Position numbers and translations under genes: made by a program. From assembly GCA_027024125.1 (NCBI GenBank), contig JALVSV010000381.1, forward strand, positions 1 through 11,064: a stretch of 11,064 nt of DNA, in the 5' to 3' direction. Position 1 is the first letter of the stretch. Every line of letters starts with the position of its first letter. Positions 6,809 to 11,064 of the stretch are shown piece after piece. This stretch comes from Methylothermaceae bacterium (GTDB lineage: Bacteria; Pseudomonadota; Gammaproteobacteria; Methylococcales; Methylothermaceae). The notes under the pieces were generated by a model. It was not told where the DNA came from. It did not search any database and worked only from the letters and a program-made list of their open reading frames with translations.

Positions 6809-7458
6809 GTCTCTTGGATGAAACCGGCTCTCTTCAGTAATTCCATATTCACTTTCTCCTGTTGCTGACCACAGGTCAGCAATCGCTCCAGGTAGCGGGC
6901 GATGATGTCCACTTCCAGATTCACTTCCATCCCCACCGCGGCCGTTCCCAAAGTGGTTTGAACCAGGGTATGGGGGACGATGTTGACTTCAAATTCAACC
7001 CCATCGACCTTGTTCACCGTCAGGCTGATCCCGTCCACACAGATGGAGCCCTTGGTAGCAATGTAGCGGGCCAGCTCTGCGGGTGTACGAATGCGAAACC
7101 TCACCGAACGTCCATCGTCCCATTTGGCCACCACCACCCCAATTCCGTCCACGTGTCCGGAAACGATGTGCCCGCCGAAACGGGTGGTTGGCGTCATGGC
7201 AAGCTCCAGATTGACCTGGGTTCCGCGACGGGCCTTTCCCAGGGTTGTCAGGGACAAGGTCTCCACGGAGACATCGGCGCTGAAGCTCGCCTCTCCAAGC
7301 TGCACTGCGGTCAGACATACCCCATTGACCGCGATACTGTCTCCTAATTGCACTTCTGTCATAGGCAGCTTTCCCGTGGCCACTTTCAGGCGCACGTCCC
7401 CCGCCTTGGGGCTCACATCGGCAATTTGCCCTACTTCCTGAATGATACCGGTAAACAT
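6805..7458 (-). CDS. ribE: Riboflavin synthase, alpha subunit
   Basis: This enzyme (RibE; RibC in E. coli naming) dismutates two 6,7-dimethyl-8-ribityllumazine molecules into riboflavin and the pyrimidine that RibH reuses. The 217 residues form two lumazine-binding beta-barrel repeats: the first starts MFTGIIQEVG with GDSIAVNGVCLT (39-50), and the second has TTRFGGHIVSGHVDG (91-105), KGSICVDGISLTVN (136-149) and NIVPHTLVQTTLG (159-171). The C-terminal trimerisation helix follows. The open frame extends 26 codons further upstream, but MFTG is the invariant family N-terminus, and an AGGAG lies 7 nt before ATG 7458, inside the last codons of ribD. The stop overlaps the next ATG by 4 bp. Confidence 0.97.
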   Translation of the reverse strand: MFTGIIQEVGQIADVSPKAGDVRLKVATGKLPMTEVQLGDSIAVNGVCLTAVQLGEASFSADVSVETLSLTTLGKARRGTQVNLELAMTPTTRFGGHIVSGHVDGIGVVVAKWDDGRSVRFRIRTPAELARYIATKGSICVDGISLTVNKVDGVEFEVNIVPHTLVQTTLGTAAVGMEVNLEVDIIARYLERLLTCGQQQEKVNMELLKRAGFIQET

Positions 7459-7460
7459 GA

Positions 7461-8555
7461 TCATTCTCCTGATTTCATGCAGATCTTCAGATCCGGGCCT
7501 ATCCGGCGGATTTCCCGAAACTGCAGTTTCAAGCATTGCTCCATGGTTTCCAGTCCTGGCAGATGAAACAGCCCACGGGCATCATCACCCAGCACACTGG
7601 GAGCCAGATAGAGGATCCATTCATCCACCACGCCACGACTGGCCATGGCACCGTTCAGCACCGGCCCTGCCTCCACCAGGATTTCGTTCACTTCAAGCTG
7701 GGCAAGTAGGGTCATCAGTTCCCACAGATCGATCCGACTGTCATTGCAACCGATCACCCACACCTCTGCCCCTGCCTCCTCAAGTTGGCGATGCTTTTCC
7801 CGATCATCCGACGATGTCGCCACCACGGTCTTGCCTGGAAGAGAAAGCATCCTCGCATCGGTCGGCATCCGCAAACGGGAATCGAGTACGACCCGAAGCG
7901 GCTGCCTGACTTTCTCATCCCCCAGCCGGGCGGTCATAGCGGGGTCATCAGCAAGAACGGTACCAATTCCCGTCACGATGGCCGAACTTCGGGCACGCAG
8001 ACGATGGACGTCATGGCGCGCCTGTCGGGAGGTGATCCAGCGGCTCTCACCGGAAGCCATGGCGGTACGTCCGTCCACACTGGCCGCCATCTTGACCGTC
8101 ACCCAGGGACGACCCTCGCGCATCCTTTTACAGAACCCCCGGTTCAGCCGTTCCGCATCGGCAGCAAGCACCCCATATCGAGTTTCGATTCCAGCCGCTC
8201 GCAGGCGTTCCAGCCCCTGACCTGCCACCAATGGATTGGGGTCGACCATCGCCGCCACGACCCGGCGGATCCCGGCGTGGATCAGGGCATCCGTACAAGG
8301 CGGGGTGCGACCATGATGGCAGCATGGTTCCAGGGTGACGTAACAATCTGCGCCACCGGCCCGATCCCCTGCAGCCTTCAACGCCTCTATTTCAGCGTGG
8401 GGGCCCCCGGCGCATCGGTGCCATCCTTCGCCGACGACCTGGCCTTGTTTCACCAGGACGCAGCCTACTCTCGGATTGGGATCGGTGGTATAGAGCCCAC
8501 GACGGGCCAGCCTGAGCGCGTGGGCCATGTAGAATTCATCGACGGCAGGATTCAT
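7461..8555 (-). CDS. ribD: Bifunctional riboflavin deaminase/reductase RibD
   Basis: RibD deaminates the pyrimidine product of GTP cyclohydrolase II and then reduces its ribosyl chain with NADPH, the second and third steps of riboflavin synthesis. The N-terminal deaminase has the zinc motifs PHAEIEAL (about 52-59) and TLEPCCHHGRTPPC (about 74-87). The C-terminal reductase begins near residue 148 with TVKMAASVDGRTA, SRWITS and later ILVEAGP. Length (364) is usual. Two starts are possible: ATG at 8555, or TTG at 8561, two codons earlier. An AGGA element lies 9 nt before the TTG but 15 nt before the ATG, so the TTG cannot be excluded. It starts 8 bp after nrdR, and its stop is 2 bp before ribE. 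Confidence 0.97.
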   Translation of the reverse strand: MNPAVDEFYMAHALRLARRGLYTTDPNPRVGCVLVKQGQVVGEGWHRCAGGPHAEIEALKAAGDRAGGADCYVTLEPCCHHGRTPPCTDALIHAGIRRVVAAMVDPNPLVAGQGLERLRAAGIETRYGVLAADAERLNRGFCKRMREGRPWVTVKMAASVDGRTAMASGESRWITSRQARHDVHRLRARSSAIVTGIGTVLADDPAMTARLGDEKVRQPLRVVLDSRLRMPTDARMLSLPGKTVVATSSDDREKHRQLEEAGAEVWVIGCNDSRIDLWELMTLLAQLEVNEILVEAGPVLNGAMASRGVVDEWILYLAPSVLGDDARGLFHLPGLETMEQCLKLQFREIRRIGPDLKICMKSGE

Positions 8556-8563
8556 GACCAATG

Positions 8564-9016
8564 TCAGGTTTCCTGCTCCAACCCTTCAATGACCTGACGA
8601 AACTCACTCACATCCTCGAAACTGCGATAAACGGAGGCAAATCGCACATAGGCGACACGGTCCAGATCTTTGAGGGCGTCCATCACCATTTCACCAATCT
8701 GGCGCGAGGGTATTTCCTTCTCCCCGCAACGCATCAACGCATCCTTGATCGCCTGCACCGCCTTGTCGATGAGCTCACTTTCGACTGGCCGTTTTTCCAG
8801 GGCCCGCGTCATTCCCGCCCGTAACTTGGCCTCCTCAAAGGGTTCGCGGCGCCCATCGTTCTTGATGACCCGGGGCAGATTCAACTCAGCGGTCTCATAG
8901 GTGGTGAAACGCTCCTTACAGCTGACACATTCACGCCGACGCCTGACTTTCCCATCCGGCGTCAACCGGGAGTCGATCACCCGGGTGTCGGGGGTATTAC
9001 AAAAAGGACAGTGCAT
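8564..9016 (-). CDS. nrdR: Transcriptional repressor NrdR
   Basis: NrdR represses ribonucleotide reductase operons by binding NrdR boxes, sensing (d)ATP through an ATP-cone domain. The 150-residue protein has the normal two-part form: an N-terminal zinc ribbon with Cys3, Cys6, Cys30 and Cys33 (MHCPFC and ECVSC) followed by RFTTYE, and an ATP-cone from about 48 to 138 ([19 protein letters not shown] onward). The position between glyA and ribD is conserved in many gammaproteobacteria, although NrdR's targets lie elsewhere. The ribosome-binding site is poor. A 52-bp gap with a degenerate repeat separates it from glyA. No NrdR box is seen in the window. Confidence 0.98.
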   Translation of the reverse strand: MHCPFCNTPDTRVIDSRLTPDGKVRRRRECVSCKERFTTYETAELNLPRVIKNDGRREPFEEAKLRAGMTRALEKRPVESELIDKAVQAIKDALMRCGEKEIPSRQIGEMVMDALKDLDRVAYVRFASVYRSFEDVSEFRQVIEGLEQET

Positions 9017-9032
9017 TTATCGGCTTGGTCTT

Positions 9033-9064
9033 TTCACCACAGAGGCACCGGGGTCGCAGAAAGG
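9033..9064. repeat. Probable degenerate copy of the CACAGAGG-type intergenic repeat
   Basis: Most of the 52-bp glyA-nrdR gap reads TTCACCACAGAGGCACC followed by GGGGTCGCAGAAAGG. This resembles the family of repeats seen between genes in many bacteria, which I remember as CACCACAGAGGCACAGAG followed by a CGCAGAGAAAG-like end. The match is from memory, the function is unknown, and other copies lie outside this window. Confidence 0.4.
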
Positions 9065-9068
9065 TTCC

Positions 9069-10325
9069 CTATCCACCATAGACCGGAAAACGGCGGCACA
9101 GTTGCACGACCTCATCACGCACCCGGGCAATGATGGCGTCATCTTCTATGTTGTCCATCACCTCACACATCCAGCCTGCCAATTGCTCACATTCAGTGAT
9201 ACCGAAGCCGCGTGTGGTGGCAGCGGGCGTACCCACACGGATGCCGCTGGTGACAAAAGGCGACTGCGGGTCGTTCGGTACCGCATTCTTGTTGACGGTG
9301 ATATTGGCCCTCCCCAGAGCCTCCTCTGCCTTTTTCCCCGTGAGGTCTTTGGTGATGAGATCAACCAAAAACAGATGATTGTCGGTTCCACCTGAAACCA
9401 CGGGATACCCTCTTCCCATGAAAGTGGCTGCCATGGCACGGGCATTGTCGACAACCTGATTCTGATATTCCCTGAATTCAGGTTCCATCGCCTCTTTGAA
9501 TGCCACCGCCTTGGCGGCAATGACATGCATCAGGGGACCACCCTGGATTCCGGGAAACACGGTGGAGTTGAGTTTCTTCTCCACTTCCGGGTTCGCCTTG
9601 GCCAGAATCAGGCCACCTCTCGGACCACGCAGGGTCTTGTGAGTCGTGGTCGTCGTGACATCGGCAATGGAGACCGGACTCGGATAAATGCCAACGGCCA
9701 CCAGGCCCGCCACGTGAGCCATATCCACCATCAGCCAGGCACCCACTTGGTCGGCGATCTCACGGAACCTCTGCCAATCCACGACCCTTGAATAGGCCGA
9801 AAAACCGGCAACGATCATTTTGGGTTTATATTCTTCTGCCAGGGATGCGACCTGATCGTAGTCGATCTCACCCGTGTCGGGACGAATGCCGTACTGGACG
9901 GCATTGAAGATCTTGCCCGACATATTCACCTTGGCGCCATGCGTCAGATGGCCACCGTGGGCCAGGCTCATTCCCAGAATCGTGTCACCCGGCTGCAGCA
10001 GAGCCAGATATACCGCCTGATTGGCCTGGGATCCCGAATGGGGCTGGACATTGGCATAATCGGCACCGAACAGCCGTTTGGCCCTTTCAATGGCCAGGGT
10101 CTCGGCCACATCCACATATTCGCAACCACCATAATAGCGTTTGCCCGGATATCCTTCGGCATATTTATTGGTCAATACCGTCCCCTGGGCCTGGAGTATC
10201 CTGGGGCTGGCATAGTTTTCCGACGCGATCAGCTCGACGTGATCCTCTTGACGTTGCAGCTCCCCGCGGATCGCTCCCCAAAGTTCCTCGTCGAAACCCG
10301 CGATTTCCATACCTTTGCTGAACAT
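9069..10325 (-). CDS. glyA: Serine hydroxymethyltransferase
   Basis: GlyA, a cytosolic PLP enzyme, interconverts serine plus tetrahydrofolate with glycine plus 5,10-methylene-tetrahydrofolate and is the main source of one-carbon units. The 418 residues (E. coli 417) show ELIASENY (31-38), [20 protein letters not shown] (52-71), HSGSQAN (96-102), [11 protein letters not shown] (200-210), the PLP-lysine motif [13 protein letters not shown] (226-238, Lys230) and FPGIQGGP. The frame is open for nine more codons to a TTG, but [16 protein letters not shown] lines up exactly with known GlyA starts, and an AGGAG lies just upstream, although only 2 nt from the ATG. It is the first gene of the long minus-strand run, facing away from ettA. 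Confidence 0.97.
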   Translation of the reverse strand: MFSKGMEIAGFDEELWGAIRGELQRQEDHVELIASENYASPRILQAQGTVLTNKYAEGYPGKRYYGGCEYVDVAETLAIERAKRLFGADYANVQPHSGSQANQAVYLALLQPGDTILGMSLAHGGHLTHGAKVNMSGKIFNAVQYGIRPDTGEIDYDQVASLAEEYKPKMIVAGFSAYSRVVDWQRFREIADQVGAWLMVDMAHVAGLVAVGIYPSPVSIADVTTTTTHKTLRGPRGGLILAKANPEVEKKLNSTVFPGIQGGPLMHVIAAKAVAFKEAMEPEFREYQNQVVDNARAMAATFMGRGYPVVSGGTDNHLFLVDLITKDLTGKKAEEALGRANITVNKNAVPNDPQSPFVTSGIRVGTPAATTRGFGITECEQLAGWMCEVMDNIEDDAIIARVRDEVVQLCRRFPVYGG

Positions 10326-10361
10326 GGCTCCTGTGCCCCTCACGCTGTACAAATTCTTGTT

Positions 10362-10367
10362 ATTCTA
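10362..10367 (-). promoter_or_regulatory. Candidate -10 box for glyA and the downstream run
   Basis: Minus-strand TAGAAT lies 37 bp before the glyA ATG, with a weak -35-like TGGCTG about 17 bp further upstream. It is the best sigma70-like candidate on this strand, but the -35 match is poor. Confidence 0.35.
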
Positions 10368-10401
10368 AGCCCAGAACATCCCAGCAGCCAGAAAAATCGA
10401 G

Positions 10402-10407
10402 TACAAT
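10402..10407 (+). promoter_or_regulatory. Candidate -10 box for ettA
   Basis: Plus-strand TACAAT differs from TATAAT at one position and lies 39 bp before the ettA ATG. No good -35 element is visible at the usual spacing, so this is tentative. Confidence 0.4.
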
Positions 10408-10446
10408 CGCGCTCCAGATCCAATCAAACGACGGACGAAACTGATC

Positions 10447-11064
10447 ATGGCCCAGTATATCTTCACCATGCAACGGGTGAGCAAGACCGTACCGCCCAAC
10501 CGAACCATTCTCAAGGACATTTCGCTTTCTTTCTTTCCCGGAGCCAAAATTGGGGTCCTGGGACTCAATGGCTCGGGAAAGTCGACCCTGCTCAGGATCA
10601 TGGCCGGGGTGGACAAGGAATTCGATGGGGAGGCCCGCCCCATGCCCGGAATTCGCATCGGCTTCCTGCCCCAGGAACCGCAGCTCGATCCCGACAAGAC
10701 AGTCCGTGAAGCCATCGAGGAAGGTGTGGCCGATACCGTGGCATTGTTAAAGCGGTTCGAACAGATCAGCAATGCCTTCGGCGAACCCGATGCCGACTTC
10801 GACAAATTGCTGGCCGAACAGGCAGAACTGCAGACTCAGATCGATGCCTGCGATGCCTGGAACCTGGAGCGCAAGCTTGAAGTCGCTGCCGACGCCCTAC
10901 GACTGCCCGACTGGGACGCCAGGATCGCCCCCTTGTCCGGAGGTGAAAAAAGGCGCGTCGCCTTGTGCCGATTATTGCTCTCCAACCCGGATATGCTGCT
11001 CTTGGACGAACCCACCAACCATCTCGATGCCGAATCGGTCGCCTGGCTGGAGCGGTTCCTGCAT
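10447..11064 (+). CDS. ettA: Energy-dependent translational throttle protein EttA, N-terminal part (runs off the right edge)
   Basis: EttA (formerly YjjK) is an ABC-F ATPase that binds the ribosomal E site and gates entry into elongation according to ATP/ADP level. Only 206 codons of about 555 are present, covering the first ABC domain: MAQYIFTMQRV start, LSFFPGAKIGVLGLNGSGKS with Walker A at 39-47, LPQEPQL (74-80), an inserted arm at about 95-139, the signature LSGGEKRR (163-170) and Walker B LLLDEPTNHLD (184-194). No membrane segments occur, as expected for ABC-F. The N-terminus matches E. coli EttA, fixing the ATG at 10447; the Shine-Dalgarno is weak. The interdomain linker and second ABC domain lie beyond the window. 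Confidence 0.96.
   Translation, partial: MAQYIFTMQRVSKTVPPNRTILKDISLSFFPGAKIGVLGLNGSGKSTLLRIMAGVDKEFDGEARPMPGIRIGFLPQEPQLDPDKTVREAIEEGVADTVALLKRFEQISNAFGEPDADFDKLLAEQAELQTQIDACDAWNLERKLEVAADALRLPDWDARIAPLSGGEKRRVALCRLLLSNPDMLLLDEPTNHLDAESVAWLERFLH

Larger units (their letters stand above)
10326..10446. other. Divergent glyA/ettA intergenic region
   Basis: These 121 bp must hold the 5' regions of both glyA (minus) and ettA (plus). Apart from the two candidate -10 boxes listed separately, I see no long hairpin, riboswitch-like fold or obvious operator. The length leaves only short leaders on both sides. Confidence 0.6.

Noticed and set aside
7459..7536. N-terminal extension of riboflavin synthase by 26 codons
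   Set aside because: The extension overlaps the ribD coding end, and MFTGII is the invariant family start with a well-placed AGGAG.
7785..8597. 270-codon plus-strand open frame
   Set aside because: It is antisense to ribD; composition is shadow-like and ribD has complete catalytic motifs.
6805..10446. FMN riboswitch controlling the rib genes
   Set aside because: No leader of sufficient length exists before any rib gene (gaps of 2-10 bp or overlaps), and the 121 bp before glyA show no FMN aptamer-like motifs.
9939..10709. 256-codon plus-strand open frame across the glyA/ettA junction
   Set aside because: It is a shadow of glyA running out of frame into ettA; both real genes are well supported.

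Overview
This window is a chromosomal housekeeping stretch from a gammaproteobacterium. The evidence is the arrangement initiator tRNA - rimP - nusA - infB, the block glyA - nrdR - ribD - ribE - ribB(A/X) - ribH - nusB - thiL - pgpA, an EttA protein very close to the enterobacterial one, and moderately GC-rich codon use. I cannot name the genus from sequence alone.

Layout, left to right. (1) 1-2864, minus strand: infB (5' part only), nusA and rimP, the translation/transcription operon, with rimP and nusA overlapping by 4 bp. (2) 2899-3106: two tandem terminator-like hairpins, then the initiator tRNA-fMet gene (2982-3058, minus) with a strong sigma70-type promoter (perfect TATAAT, 17-bp spacer). 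rimP has little room for its own promoter, so it is probably expressed mainly by read-through from the tRNA promoter. (3) 3107-3315: a gene-free stretch built almost entirely of nested inverted and direct repeats, the most unusual part of the window. (4) 3316-10325, minus strand: a long, tightly packed run glyA, nrdR, ribD, ribE, ribB with a degenerate RibA-like domain, ribH, nusB, thiL and pgpA, with stop/start overlaps at ribE/ribB, ribH/nusB and thiL/pgpA. (5) 10326-10446: a divergent intergenic region. (6) 10447-11064, plus strand: the first 206 codons of ettA.

How the genes work together: RibD, RibB, RibH and RibE carry out most of riboflavin synthesis. The GTP cyclohydrolase II step is not supplied by an intact active site here. 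ThiL makes thiamine diphosphate, PgpA makes phosphatidylglycerol, GlyA supplies one-carbon units, and NrdR represses ribonucleotide reductase genes. NusB and NusA, partners in antitermination of rRNA transcription, lie close together here on the same strand. RimP, initiator tRNA, IF-2 and EttA all serve ribosome assembly or translation.

I found no sign of a defence system, prophage, CRISPR array or other novel multi-gene system. The genes are ordinary and intact. The points worth a second look are the repeat region at 3109-3310, the tandem terminators between tRNA-fMet and rimP, and the RibBX-type protein.
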